Part shown: positions 10,643 to 20,816 of the stretch, piece after piece
How positions within the stretch are numbered: position 1 is the stretch's first letter
Layout of the letters: every line of letters starts with the position of its first letter
Source: Aestuariimicrobium kwangyangense DSM 21549
GTDB lineage: Bacteria > Actinomycetota > Actinomycetes > Propionibacteriales > Propionibacteriaceae
DNA: 64,000 bases
Assembly (NCBI RefSeq): GCF_000421525.1
Contig: NZ_ATXE01000001.1
Coordinates: 1,302,001-1,366,000, forward strand
Direction: 5' to 3'
The notes under the pieces: model-generated
The model's database searches: none
What the model was told of the DNA's origin: nothing
What the model saw: the letters and a program-made list of their open reading frames with translations, nothing else
Program-made: the position numbers and the translations under genes

Positions 10643-11392
10643 ATGCCCCGACGAACCAGCAACGAGATCTGGAATCGTGCCGCCGCCCAGAGCTATGACA
10701 GCCCCGGCGAAGGCATGTTCGACGAGCAGGTGCTCGACCGGACGACGGCCCGACTGCAGGAACTCGCCGACGGCGGCCCCGCACTCGAGTTCGCCGTCGG
10801 CACCGGCCGGGTGGCCATCCCCCTGCAGCGACGTGGGGTGAGTGTCAGTGGTATCGAGTGGTCGCCCGACATGGTCGATCGACTGCGCGAGAAGGTGGAC
10901 GAGGCCACGCTGCCTGTCACCCTCGGCGACATGTCGACCACTCGCGTCGACGGTGCGGGCGAGTTCGGTCTGGTCTACCTCGTCTACAACACCATCGCCA
11001 ACCTGCTCACCCAGGAGGCCCAAATCGAGTGCTTCCGCAACGCGGCCCGGCACCTTCGTCCCGGTGGTCGATTCGTCATCGAACTGTGGGTACCCCGTCC
11101 GCAGTCCACGCACGGTGCGGTCGCCGCAGAAGTGTTCACCGTCGAGGACGGCTACCTGGGTGTCGACGTGATGGATCCGGTCACCCAGCAGTTGGTGAGT
11201 CACCACGTACGCTTCGACGATGACGGAACCGCCACGGTCGGCTTCAGCCCTCACCGGTACGTCTGGCCGAGCGAACTCGACCTGATGGCGCGGTTGGCCG
11301 GTCTCGAACTCGAGACCAGGCACGCGGACTGGGAGGGAACCCCGTTCTCGCACGACTCGCGCGGTCACGTCAGCGTCTACCGCAAGCCCTGA
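10643..11392 (+). CDS. Class I SAM-dependent methyltransferase
   Basis: A 249-residue protein with a Rossmann-type methyltransferase fold. Motif I is LEFAVGTGRVAIPL (the first glycine of the usual ExGxGxG is replaced), followed by the acidic residue in SGIEWSPDMVDRLR, motif II/III in FGLVYLVYNTIANL, and RHLRPGGRFVIELWVP. The substrate is unknown. ATG 10643 was chosen because a G-rich GGGGG run sits about eight bases upstream; GTG codons at 10619 and 10637 are in frame but less well placed. It runs toward pgl, and two small hairpins lie between the convergent stops. Confidence 0.85.
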   Translation: MPRRTSNEIWNRAAAQSYDSPGEGMFDEQVLDRTTARLQELADGGPALEFAVGTGRVAIPLQRRGVSVSGIEWSPDMVDRLREKVDEATLPVTLGDMSTTRVDGAGEFGLVYLVYNTIANLLTQEAQIECFRNAARHLRPGGRFVIELWVPRPQSTHGAVAAEVFTVEDGYLGVDVMDPVTQQLVSHHVRFDDDGTATVGFSPHRYVWPSELDLMARLAGLELETRHADWEGTPFSHDSRGHVSVYRKP

Positions 11393-11396
11393 CCAC

Positions 11397-11424
11397 GGCC
11401 CAGCGGGCCTTCGTCATCCGAAGG
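11397..11424. terminator. Paired hairpins between the convergent methyltransferase and pgl
   Basis: GGCCC-AGC-GGGCC overlaps CCTTCG-TCATC-CGAAGG. The 36-bp gap separates two converging genes, so either stem could work in both directions. Confidence 0.4.
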
Positions 11425-11428
11425 TCTG

Positions 11429-12157
11429 TCAGAGCAGGCAGTTGAAGCGGGGGAGCAGCGCCGCCGCCTCCGCATCGAGGAACAGCAGCGTCTCCTCGGT
11501 GCCGTGCACCCGGGCGGCGGGCAGGAACCAGTCGCCCGACAAGGCCTTGGCCACCGCGTCGGCCTTCTCCTCGCCGGTGACCACCATCCAGATCGCCTTC
11601 GACCGGTTGAGGGCATTGATGGTCAGAGAGATCCGCTCGGCCGGCGGCTTGGGGGCGTCGGTCACCCCGATCACCGTCGCGGTGGTCGGGTCGAAGCTGG
11701 GATGGTCGGGGAAGATCGAGGCCACGTGCCCGTCGGGTCCCATCCCCAGCAAGCAGATGTCGAACACCGTGTCGCCCAACTCCTGGGCGTAGGCGTAGGC
11801 GGCGTCGCCCGGATCGGCGCGTCCGTCCTTGCCCGGCATGGGATGGATCTGCGCCGCCGGCACGTGCAGTGTGCGCGCCAGGATCGACAGCGACTGCAGC
11901 GCGTTGCGGTCGGGGTCGGTCAGGCCGACGAACCGCTCGTCCCCCCACCACAGGTGCAGGGCCGTCGGGTCGATGCCCGAGTCCGCGAACTGGTCGGCGA
12001 GCGACTCGTACATGCGGTTGGCGACTCGACCGCCGGTCAGACACAGGTCGGCCCGGCCCTGGGTGTCCTGCAGGTCGCGAAGGCGTCCCAGCAAGGTACC
12101 CGCCGCCCCGTCCGCCAGTTCGTCGGGGGTGTGGTACCGGACGACCCGGGTGCTCAC
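11429..12157 (-). CDS. pgl: 6-phosphogluconolactonase (DevB/Pgl family)
   Basis: Hydrolyses 6-phosphogluconolactone to 6-phosphogluconate, the second step of the oxidative pentose phosphate pathway. The 242-residue protein has the family motifs LCLTGGRVANRMYESL, HLWWGDERFV, DICLLGMGPDGHVASIFPDHP and RISLTINALN. The GTG start overlaps the opcA stop, so it is translationally coupled as the last gene of tal-zwf-opcA-pgl. The window also holds a second, unrelated lactonase-type protein at 53.5-54.5 kb. Confidence 0.95.
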   Translation of the reverse strand: MSTRVVRYHTPDELADGAAGTLLGRLRDLQDTQGRADLCLTGGRVANRMYESLADQFADSGIDPTALHLWWGDERFVGLTDPDRNALQSLSILARTLHVPAAQIHPMPGKDGRADPGDAAYAYAQELGDTVFDICLLGMGPDGHVASIFPDHPSFDPTTATVIGVTDAPKPPAERISLTINALNRSKAIWMVVTGEEKADAVAKALSGDWFLPAARVHGTEETLLFLDAEAAALLPRFNCLL

Positions 12158-13089
12158 GCCCTCGCCTTCTTCGGCTTCGTCCGGTCAGGGTTGTCCCAGC
12201 GCTTCACCAAGGTGGCTGCCGCCGCCTCGAAGATGTCGTCGGCGTCCAGGCGGCGCAGTTCCTCCGAGATCAGTTCGGTGAGCGAACGTCGCTTGAGTGC
12301 CACCTTGCGACGCGGCTGGCCGGGCACCTCGTAGGTGGCCAGCAGCCCGTCCGTGCGGATGATGGCGATGTCACCCGCGGCCGTGGTCAGCCTCACCGCC
12401 GTGATGCCCGGCCCGTCGTTGGTGGTGCGGACGACCGGTACGTGCAGGCGACTCTCGAGCCACGACGCCAACAGTTCGGCCGGGGCGTTGTCGCGGTCGG
12501 CCTCGACCTTGGCCGACGAGATCCGTGCCGGGTACTGGTCCAGCGCTGCCGCCAGCAGGGCTCGCCAGACGGTCAGCCGGGTCCAGGTCAGGTCGGTGTC
12601 GCCGATGGCGTGGTGCTCGGCCCGCAGGCGCAGTGCCTGCAGCGAGTGGGTGACCCCGCTGGCGTCGGTGATGCGCCGCTTGGCGAGTCGGCCGATCGGG
12701 TCGTCGGCGGGGTCGACCGGCGACTCGTTCGGCCACCACGCCACGACAGGCGAGTCGGGCAGCAGCAGGGGCAGCACGACGGAGTCGGCGTGCTCGGCGA
12801 CCTCACCGCCCATCCGCAGCGTGATCACGTCCCCGGGGGCGTCCTCGCCGAAGTGGATGTCGGCGTCGAGCTTGCTCGTGCGTCCGGTTCCCTTCACCAC
12901 CAGGATGATGCGCGAGGGATGCTCCCGTCCGGCCTGCAGGGCGGCCTCGAGGGCCTCCTCGTAACGGCGGGCCGACACCATCACGACGAGGGTGAACACC
13001 AGCCCCGAGGCGGTGCCGCTGCTGCGCCGGGCCTTGCGGATGGTCGAACTGATGGCCCCGGCATTGGTGTGGTTCAGATGGATGATCAC
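12154..13089 (-). CDS. opcA: Glucose-6-phosphate dehydrogenase assembly protein OpcA
   Basis: OpcA binds and activates glucose-6-phosphate dehydrogenase and is found in cyanobacteria and actinobacteria. The 311-residue protein starts MIIHLNHTNAGAIS and contains LTLVVM-like strand FTLVVMVSARRYEEAL, the HFGEDAPGDVITLRMGGE segment and the VVAWWPNESP motif that I associate with the family. Shine-Dalgarno AAGGA precedes the GTG by seven bases. It lies 48 bp after zwf and overlaps pgl by four bases. Confidence 0.94.
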   Translation of the reverse strand: MIIHLNHTNAGAISSTIRKARRSSGTASGLVFTLVVMVSARRYEEALEAALQAGREHPSRIILVVKGTGRTSKLDADIHFGEDAPGDVITLRMGGEVAEHADSVVLPLLLPDSPVVAWWPNESPVDPADDPIGRLAKRRITDASGVTHSLQALRLRAEHHAIGDTDLTWTRLTVWRALLAAALDQYPARISSAKVEADRDNAPAELLASWLESRLHVPVVRTTNDGPGITAVRLTTAAGDIAIIRTDGLLATYEVPGQPRRKVALKRRSLTELISEELRRLDADDIFEAAAATLVKRWDNPDRTKPKKARA

Positions 13090-13137
13090 GGTGTCTTCCT
13101 TGAGTCTTGGTGGCGAGCGCTGCTGGAGGGCTGACCC

Positions 13138-14667
<1,530 letters not shown>

Positions 14668-14767
14668 GGGTGGTGCTCCCTCAGGTGGGTGAACAGGGGG
14701 TGGGATGAACAGGAGGTCTGTGGAACCGGAGTTCGGTGGGATGGGGGACCGGTTCCCACTGTCTGGT

Positions 14768-14786
14768 GGGCAGCGGACGGCTGCCC
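14768..14786 (-). terminator. Hairpin between tal and zwf
   Basis: GGGCAGC-GGACG-GCTGCCC, seven perfect pairs about 20 bases after the tal stop. No T-run on the minus strand; it may be a partial terminator or a processing stem within the operon. Confidence 0.4.
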
Positions 14787-14807
14787 GAGACGATGGGTGC
14801 GGGTGGG

Positions 14808-15917
14808 TCAGGCCTCGTCGAGGGTCTTCTGCACGGAGGCGACCAGTTCGTCCCAGGAAGCGCTGAACTTCTGCACACCCTCACGCTCGAGGGTCGCGAA
14901 GACGTCCTCCATGTCGAGACCCACGCCTGCTGCCCGGCGCAGGGTCTCCTCGGCCTCGCCGTAGTGGGGGACGACCGTGTCACCGGCGACTCGTCCGTGG
15001 TCGGCGAAGGCCTGCAGGGTCTTCTCGGGCATCGTGTTGACGACTCCGGAAGTGACCAGGTGGCTGACGTAGAAGGTGTCGTCGAGGTCGGGATTCTTCA
15101 CGCCTGTCGAGGCCCACAGGGGGCGCTGGACATGGGCTCCCTGGTCGGCGAGGGCATGCCATCTCTGCGAGGTGAACGCCTGGGCGTAGAGATGGTGCGC
15201 CACGCGGGTGTTGGCCACGGCCACCGTGCTGAGCAGGGCGGACGCCTCGTCGGTTCCCAGCGCCTTCAATCGCTTGTCGACCTCGGAGTCGATGCGGCTG
15301 ACGAACACCGACGCGACGGAGTGGATGGTCGACAGGTCGAGACCGGCCGCGGCCGCCTTCTCGAGGCCCGCCAGGTAGGCCTCGATGACCTGCTGGTAAC
15401 GCTCGGCGGAGAAGATCAGCGTGACATTGACGCTGATCCCGGCGGCGATGGTCTCGGTGATGGCAGGCAGGCCCTCGAGGGTTGCGGGAATCTTGATGAG
15501 GACGTTGTCGCGATTGACCAGGTCGTGCAGTTCCGCGGCCTGCTTGATGGTCCCTCCGGTGTCATGGGCCAGCCCGGGTTCCACCTCGATCGAGACCCGA
15601 CCGTCATACCCGTCGGTGCTGGTGTAGAGGTCGGCGAAAAGGTCACTCGCGGTGCGTACGTCAGTGGTGGTGAGCTCACGGATGGCGTGGGCGACGTCGG
15701 CGCCCTCCCGTCGGAGTTGGCCCACCTGCTCGGCGTAGGCCTCGCCGTCGGCCAGCGCGGCGGCGAAGATGGTCGGGTTGGTGGTCACACCCACCACGTT
15801 GCGCGTCGCGACCAGTTCGGCGAGGTTGCCCGACTGCAGCCGCTCCCGGGACAAGTCGTCCAGCCAGATGCTGACGCCCGCGTCAGACAGGGCTTGGGTG
15901 TTCGGATTCTGCGACAT
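14808..15917 (-). CDS. tal: Transaldolase
   Basis: Transfers a dihydroxyacetone unit between sugar phosphates in the non-oxidative pentose phosphate pathway. The 369-residue protein has [10 protein letters not shown] near the start, [11 protein letters not shown], and the Schiff-base Lys142 in [12 protein letters not shown], followed by [14 protein letters not shown] 15917 has AGGAG six bases upstream; a longer reading frame exists but lacks a ribosome-binding site. It is the first gene of the pentose phosphate operon here. The usual upstream partner, transketolase, is absent, and a divergent glutathione-transferase-like gene occupies the place. Confidence 0.97.
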   Translation of the reverse strand: MSQNPNTQALSDAGVSIWLDDLSRERLQSGNLAELVATRNVVGVTTNPTIFAAALADGEAYAEQVGQLRREGADVAHAIRELTTTDVRTASDLFADLYTSTDGYDGRVSIEVEPGLAHDTGGTIKQAAELHDLVNRDNVLIKIPATLEGLPAITETIAAGISVNVTLIFSAERYQQVIEAYLAGLEKAAAAGLDLSTIHSVASVFVSRIDSEVDKRLKALGTDEASALLSTVAVANTRVAHHLYAQAFTSQRWHALADQGAHVQRPLWASTGVKNPDLDDTFYVSHLVTSGVVNTMPEKTLQAFADHGRVAGDTVVPHYGEAEETLRRAAGVGLDMEDVFATLEREGVQKFSASWDELVASVQKTLDEA

Positions 15918-15990
15918 CACATTCTCCTGGTGAATCACTGGTTGATACTTCAAGCAACTTCGCGGCGTGCTGTTCTGTTCCCTGCCTTTC

Positions 15991-16035
15991 ACTCTAGTCA
16001 GCGTGGCCGAATGCACGAGGACTGCTGACTAGATT
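15991..16035. promoter_or_regulatory. Divergent tal / GST promoter pair built on an inverted repeat
   Basis: ACTCTAGTCAGC (15991-16002) and GCTGACTAGATT (16024-16035) are inverted copies matching at 11 of 12 positions, 21 bases apart. Each arm contains a -10: TAGAGT (15992-15997, minus, toward tal) and TAGATT (16030-16035, plus, six bases before the ATG at 16042). The shared GCTGAC before each -10 suggests one regulator or a common extended promoter element. Confidence 0.55.
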
Positions 16036-16041
16036 GGCCCC

Positions 16042-17085
16042 ATGACTGAGTCCCGCGCGAAGGCAGAGACGTCGGGGTCGGGCTACGTGACCAAGGGTCA
16101 GGGCTACGACCGCGACACCACCTACATCACCGATCGGATCACCTCGTCGGGGGAAGGTGCCAACGAGTGGCCCGTGCAGCCCGGTCGTTACCGGCTGATC
16201 GCGGCCCGGGCGTGCCCGTGGGCCAACCGCGCCATCATCGTCCGCCGCCTGTTGGGGCTGGAGCCCGTGATCTCGCTGGGCATGCCCGGACCCACCCATG
16301 ACGCGCGGTCGTGGACCTTCGACCTCGACCCCGGCGGGGTCGACCCGGTGCTGGGCTACGAGCGACTGCAGCAGGCCTACTTCGCCCGGTTCCACGACTA
16401 CCCCCGCGGCATCACCGTGCCGGCCATGGTCGACGTCCCGACCGGAGCCGTCGTGACCAACGACTTCGCCCAGATGACCCTGGACTTCTCGACCGAGTGG
16501 AAGCAGTACCACCGCGAGGGTGCTCCCGACCTGTTTCCGGAACATCTGCGCGGTGAGATGGAGCCGGTGATGAAGCGGATCTACACCGAGATCAACAACG
16601 GCGTCTACCGGTGCGGGTTCGCGGGGTCGCAGGATGCCTACGACGCCGCCTACGAGCGGTTGTTCACCGCCCTTGACTGGGTGGACGAGCGGCTTCGCAC
16701 GCAGCGATACCTGATGGGTGACTCCATCACCGAGGCCGACGTGCGGCTGTTCACGACCCTCGTCCGCTTCGACCCGGTCTACCACGGGCACTTCAAGTGC
16801 AACCGGCAGAAGTTGTCGGAGTTCGGCGCCCTGTGGGGCTACGCCCGCGACCTGTTCCAGACCCCCGGGTTCGGCGACACGGTCGACTTCGTGCAGATCA
16901 AGCGGCACTACTACATCGTCCACGCCGACGTGAACCCCTCGCAGATCGTGCCCCAGGGCCCTGATCTGGCGAACTGGCTCTCCGAGCACCACCGCGAGGA
17001 ACTCGGTGGACGGCCGTTCGGCGCCGGGACGGCGCCGGGGCCGGTGGCAGCCGGTGACGAGGTTCCCCTCGGACACGGGGCCTGA
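16042..17085 (+). CDS. Xi-class glutathione S-transferase-like protein (glutathionyl-hydroquinone reductase family)
   Basis: A 347-residue member of the Xi-class GST family, which reductively removes thiol groups from thiolated hydroquinones. The active-site motif CPWANRA places the nucleophile at Cys58; the C-terminal all-helical domain includes YLMGDSITEADVRLFTTLVRFDPVYHGHFKCN, a strong family signature. Actinobacteria usually contain mycothiol rather than glutathione, so the physiological thiol is probably mycothiol (inference). Translation appears leaderless from a TAGATT hexamer. It sits divergently from tal and converges on ctaB. Confidence 0.9.
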   Translation: MTESRAKAETSGSGYVTKGQGYDRDTTYITDRITSSGEGANEWPVQPGRYRLIAARACPWANRAIIVRRLLGLEPVISLGMPGPTHDARSWTFDLDPGGVDPVLGYERLQQAYFARFHDYPRGITVPAMVDVPTGAVVTNDFAQMTLDFSTEWKQYHREGAPDLFPEHLRGEMEPVMKRIYTEINNGVYRCGFAGSQDAYDAAYERLFTALDWVDERLRTQRYLMGDSITEADVRLFTTLVRFDPVYHGHFKCNRQKLSEFGALWGYARDLFQTPGFGDTVDFVQIKRHYYIVHADVNPSQIVPQGPDLANWLSEHHREELGGRPFGAGTAPGPVAAGDEVPLGHGA

Positions 17086-17089
17086 CCGG

Positions 17090-17123
17090 GTCGGAGGCGA
17101 CCGTTCCGACGCCGTCGTGCGGC
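17090..17123. terminator. Tandem hairpins between the GST gene and ctaB
   Basis: GTCGGA-N9-TCCGAC directly followed by GCCG-TCGTG-CGGC in the 59-bp gap between convergent genes. No T-run; likely bidirectional. Confidence 0.4.
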
Positions 17124-17144
17124 GACTCCCCGGGACGGGAGGGT

Positions 17145-18086
17145 TCAGAACAGGAGCGGGTCGATCGCCGCGGCAATGAACACCAGCGCCAGATAGCTGT
17201 TCGACCAGTGGAACAGCCTCATCGGCTGCATCGCCACCTCGTCGAGCCCGGCCCGCGCTCGGCGGAGCAGTCCGACAGCCTGCCAGACCAGCACCACTCC
17301 GGTGGCCAGGGCGACCGCGGGGTACAGCCAGCCGGTGTGGGCCACGGGCCACAGCGTCAGGGAGACCAGCACGGTCACCACCGAGTAGGCGAGCATGCGA
17401 CGAGCCACGCCCACCCGATCCATGACCACCGGCAGCATCGGCACGCCCGCGGCGGCGTAGTCGTCCTTGTAGCGGAAGGCGAGAGCCCAGGTGTGCGGAG
17501 GAGTCCAGAAGAACACGATCGCGAACAGGATCAGGGGCGGCCAGTCAACCGAGCCCGTCACGGCGGTCCAGCCGATCAGGGGAGGGAAGCAGCCGGCGAT
17601 CCCACCCCAGACGATGTTCTGTGAGGTGCGGCGTTTGAGCCACATCGTGTAGACGAAGACGTAGAAGGCGTTCGCTCCCAGCGCCAGCAGGGCCGACAGC
17701 CAGTTCGCCCCCCAGCCCAGGACGAGGGTCGCGGCCACTCCCAGGAGTGCGCCGAACGTGATCGCGTGAGCGGGCGGCACCTGGTGCCGGGGCATCGGAC
17801 GGCGTCGCGTGCGCCTCATCACCTCGTCGATGTCGCGGTCGATCACACAGTTGAACGTGTTGGCGCTGGCGGCGGCGAACAGCCCGCCCAGCATCGTCCA
17901 ACCGGCGAGCGCGAGAGGTGGCAGACCGCCGGCGGCCAGGAACATGGCGGGAAGGGTGGTGACCAACAGCAGTTCGATGATCCGCGGCTTGGTGAGGGCC
18001 ACGTAGGCACGCGCCACGTCACGCCACGTGGCGCTCACGGCAGGATGCACGACGGACGCCGCGGGGCGCTGCTGGTGTGTGGTCAC
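17145..18086 (-). CDS. ctaB: Protoheme IX farnesyltransferase (heme O synthase)
   Basis: An integral membrane UbiA-family prenyltransferase that adds a farnesyl group to heme B to make heme O for cytochrome oxidase. The 313-residue protein has multiple transmembrane helices and the two Asp-rich motifs of the family: ANTFNCVIDRDIDEVMRRT and the later FRYKDDYAAAGVPMLPVV segment, plus YTMWLKRRTSQNIVWGG. GTG start with GGAAGGA four bases upstream. A TAGACT hexamer at 18135-18140 is a likely -10. The heme A synthase gene ctaA lies about 1.8 kb away on the same strand. Confidence 0.96.
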   Translation of the reverse strand: MTTHQQRPAASVVHPAVSATWRDVARAYVALTKPRIIELLLVTTLPAMFLAAGGLPPLALAGWTMLGGLFAAASANTFNCVIDRDIDEVMRRTRRRPMPRHQVPPAHAITFGALLGVAATLVLGWGANWLSALLALGANAFYVFVYTMWLKRRTSQNIVWGGIAGCFPPLIGWTAVTGSVDWPPLILFAIVFFWTPPHTWALAFRYKDDYAAAGVPMLPVVMDRVGVARRMLAYSVVTVLVSLTLWPVAHTGWLYPAVALATGVVLVWQAVGLLRRARAGLDEVAMQPMRLFHWSNSYLALVFIAAAIDPLLF

Positions 18087-18134
18087 GTGGTCCTTCCGAG
18101 TGCCTGGCGGTTGGCGACGGCACGACAGGTGCCG

Positions 18135-18140
18135 AGTCTA
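18135..18140 (-). promoter_or_regulatory. Probable -10 of the ctaB promoter
   Basis: TAGACT on the minus strand, placing a start near 18128 and a leader of about 40 bases that holds the ctaB ribosome-binding site. Confidence 0.4.
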
Positions 18141-18155
18141 CCGAGGCCTCCGAGG

Positions 18156-19865
18156 TCAGGCGAAAAGCCGATACCCGCCGAACCCGGTGCCGACGAGTCG
18201 AGCGGGGGAGAAGCTCACCCGCCCGGTCTGGTAGGCGTACAGGGTTCCGGAGGAGTTCCGTCCGACCAGGTCGGGCACCCCGTCACCACTCAGGTCACCA
18301 GGGGTAAACACTGCGGTCCAGCCCGACCAGCCGCGACCGACCTTCGCCGCCTGCACGATGATGCCGTTGCGCACGTAGTAGGCGATCAGGTCGCCCTGCC
18401 TCGACACCGCCACCAGGTCGTTCCAGCCATCGCGGTTGAAGTCGCCCAACCCGACGGTGAACGAGATGGCCTGCCAGTTGCGGCCGATCTTGTTGGTGCT
18501 CGTGAACCCGCTCCGGGTCAGGGTGTAGCGCACCAGGTCGCCGGATGAGGAGATGGCGACCACCTCGGGAGTGGAGTCGTGGGTCATGTCACCGATGACG
18601 GTGATGTTGCGCACCGTGTTCCAGCCGCGCCCCACTTGACGTCCCGACGCGTATCCACCCATGCCCGAGCCCAGGTAGAGCCACATGCTCCCGTCGGAGC
18701 GGACGGCCAGCAGTTCGTCGGTGCGATTGCCGTCGAGGTCTGGCACGTGGCCCACCCAGATGGTGGTTCCCCATCCCGGCCCGATGGGCCAGCGGGCGCC
18801 GAAGCCCGCGCCGGACTGCCCCTTGATCATCTGCAGGGTGCCGGCTGTGTCGACGGCCAGCAGGTCGGCGACACCGTCGCCGGTCTGGTCCCCGTTGCCG
18901 CGGGCCGTGGCGGCGGTGGTGAACGAGATGGCCGCATCGAGGTTCTGGCTCGCCCCTTGGTCGGTGACGGCCGTTCCGCGGACCCGGCCGGAGTAGATGG
19001 CTCCCGGCACCAGCGGACGGGTGGGGACCACCAGGACGAGGCCGTCGACGCCGGTGAAGCCCGCGTCCGAGACGACGCAGGTCTCGATCGGCTGGCCGTC
19101 CTCGGTCAGGGTGGCCTGCGCCCCGAGGACCTGGTGGATGCGGGTGTCATCCAGCTGCACCGAGATGGGGTACCCCCACTGCACCGGGTTCTGGCTGCAC
19201 TGGCTCGTGTAGTACGAGGCTCCCGACGAGGTCCAGGCCAGTCCGCGGTGGCTGGCCTTGGCGGGGAACACCTTCGGCCACGAGGTAGAGACCGCCGAGG
19301 TGGCGACGGGGAGACCTATGACCGTGAAGGTGGCGGTGTGGGCGAACGCCGCCGACGTGGCCCTGGGGTTGAGCAGGAGCGTGCTGCGGGCCCACGGATC
19401 GGTCATGGCGACGTCGAGGGCGATCGCATGGGTGCTCGCCTCGGCAACCGTGACGGTGAAGGGCGCGATGGCGTCCCCCTCCGCCGAGTAGCCCGGCTTG
19501 CCCAATTGCTCGTCGTTGGGGTTGAGGTTGGCGTCGTCCTTGTTCAGTTCGAGGTAGACGGCGTGTGCGCTGACGGCCGACTGGGTTGCGCTGGTGACCG
19601 CCAAGGAGGACGAACCGACACGCGAGCGCAGTTCGTTGAGCGAGCTCAGGGCCGGATCAACGGCTGCCTGGGTGGTCACCGTCTGCGGGGCCAGGCCCTG
19701 GCTGCCCGAGGACTGGGGCGACACGGTGCTGCTGCCAGCGCTGAGGATGCGGGGGCGCGACTGCGGGGTGGGTTCGGCGTGTGCCGAAGGGGCCGTGCCC
19801 GCCAAGGTCACGACGACCAGGGAACTGGCGACGGCAACCGTGAGCGCGCGAAGTCGGATCGACAT
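18156..19865 (-). CDS. Secreted protein with CAP-like N-terminus and five FG-GAP/VCBS-type repeats
   Basis: A 569-residue exported protein. Residues 1-30 form a signal peptide with an AHA cleavage site. After a Ser/Gln/Thr-rich linker, LNELRSRVGSSSLAV and following SAVSAHAVYLELN resemble the start of a degenerate CAP/SCP domain, but its catalytic residues are not evident. From about residue 335 there are five repeats with calcium-binding-like cores (DQTGDGVADLLAV, VPDLDGNRTDELLAV, LGDFNRDGWNDLVAV, PGDLSGDGVPDLV), as in beta-propeller FG-GAP domains. Start ATG 19865 has AGGAG seven bases upstream. It may be a cell-surface or secreted binding protein; the function is unknown. It splits ctaB from ctaA. 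Confidence 0.8.
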   Translation of the reverse strand: MSIRLRALTVAVASSLVVVTLAGTAPSAHAEPTPQSRPRILSAGSSTVSPQSSGSQGLAPQTVTTQAAVDPALSSLNELRSRVGSSSLAVTSATQSAVSAHAVYLELNKDDANLNPNDEQLGKPGYSAEGDAIAPFTVTVAEASTHAIALDVAMTDPWARSTLLLNPRATSAAFAHTATFTVIGLPVATSAVSTSWPKVFPAKASHRGLAWTSSGASYYTSQCSQNPVQWGYPISVQLDDTRIHQVLGAQATLTEDGQPIETCVVSDAGFTGVDGLVLVVPTRPLVPGAIYSGRVRGTAVTDQGASQNLDAAISFTTAATARGNGDQTGDGVADLLAVDTAGTLQMIKGQSGAGFGARWPIGPGWGTTIWVGHVPDLDGNRTDELLAVRSDGSMWLYLGSGMGGYASGRQVGRGWNTVRNITVIGDMTHDSTPEVVAISSSGDLVRYTLTRSGFTSTNKIGRNWQAISFTVGLGDFNRDGWNDLVAVSRQGDLIAYYVRNGIIVQAAKVGRGWSGWTAVFTPGDLSGDGVPDLVGRNSSGTLYAYQTGRVSFSPARLVGTGFGGYRLFA

Positions 19866-19907
19866 GGACAATCTCCTGGCATCACCGGTGGGGAAGTGGG
19901 CGCCAGT

Positions 19908-20816
19908 CTAGGCAGCGGCCCTCGTCAGTCGGGAGTCGTGCCTCGAGCTGTACATGACACTTGCGGCGGCGGCGGCGGCCAACCCGGCACCCAGCAGGTG
20001 CAGCAGCACGACACCTGCCGGCAGCCCCGTGAAGAACTGCAGGTAGCCGATACCCGCCTGCACCAGTTCGACGCCCACCAAGGCGGTGGCCCAGCGGCGT
20101 ACCACCCGGTGACCTGCACGCCAGGCCCTCACCAGGACCGTCACGGTGAGCAGGACGGTGAGCCACACGGTGGCCGAGTGGATGCGCGCGACCACCTCGA
20201 TGTCGAAGCCGGTGCGGGCGGCACCGCCGTCCCCGGCGTGCGGTCCCGATCCGGTGACGACGGTGCCCAGCCAGCACGCCACCATCATCAGGGCGAAGGT
20301 GGCCACCCCGAGGGTTCGGTCGAGTCGCCCGACGGTGTCGGGCACCACTGCGGTGACCGCGAACAGGAGCCGCACGATCAGCACGACAAGTACCAGTGAC
20401 AGCAGCAGGTGCAGGGCGACCACGAAGGGGTTGAGCCCGCTCAACACGGTGACCCCGCCGATCACACCCTGGAACGGGATGCCGAGGGCCACCAGCAGGG
20501 TCAGGCGTCGGACCAGCCGACCACGGGGATCGTCCACGGTGACGCGTCGAGCCGTGATCCAGCAGGCCACCGCGATGATGATCAGCACGAACGTGAGCAG
20601 CCGGTTGCCGAACTCGATCAGGGAGTGGTGACTGATGGCGCCATGGGGCACGTACGCGGCGTCGTTGCACTGGGGCCACGTGGAACAGCCCAGGCCCGAA
20701 GCGGTCAACCGGACGATGGCTCCGGTGACGATGATGCCGATGTTGGCGACCAGCGAGGCCCATGACCAACGGCGCAGCGCGACCTCGGTGCCGAGCAGGC
20801 GGTTCAGGAAGTCCAT
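19908..20816 (-). CDS. ctaA: Heme A synthase (COX15/CtaA family)
   Basis: Oxidises the C8 methyl of heme O to a formyl group, giving heme A for aa3 oxidase. The 302-residue protein has about eight transmembrane segments in two four-helix halves and the family motifs IVTGAIVRLTASGLGCSTWP, HHSLIEFGNRLLT (heme-ligand His and Glu region), VALHLLLSL, RIHSATVWL and LLHLLGAG. ATG 20816 follows AAGG by seven bases and overlaps the end of the upstream ABC permease gene by 13 bases, so it is translationally linked with the exporter. Confidence 0.95.
   Translation of the reverse strand: MDFLNRLLGTEVALRRWSWASLVANIGIIVTGAIVRLTASGLGCSTWPQCNDAAYVPHGAISHHSLIEFGNRLLTFVLIIIAVACWITARRVTVDDPRGRLVRRLTLLVALGIPFQGVIGGVTVLSGLNPFVVALHLLLSLVLVVLIVRLLFAVTAVVPDTVGRLDRTLGVATFALMMVACWLGTVVTGSGPHAGDGGAARTGFDIEVVARIHSATVWLTVLLTVTVLVRAWRAGHRVVRRWATALVGVELVQAGIGYLQFFTGLPAGVVLLHLLGAGLAAAAAASVMYSSRHDSRLTRAAA

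Noticed and set aside
10643-11392. Methyltransferase start at GTG 10619
   Set aside because: It lies inside the hairpin after rbpA and lacks a ribosome-binding site; ATG 10643 has a G-rich site at good spacing.
18579-20399. 606-codon open frame opposite the FG-GAP gene and ctaA
   Set aside because: Crosses two genes and their gap; no recognised domain.
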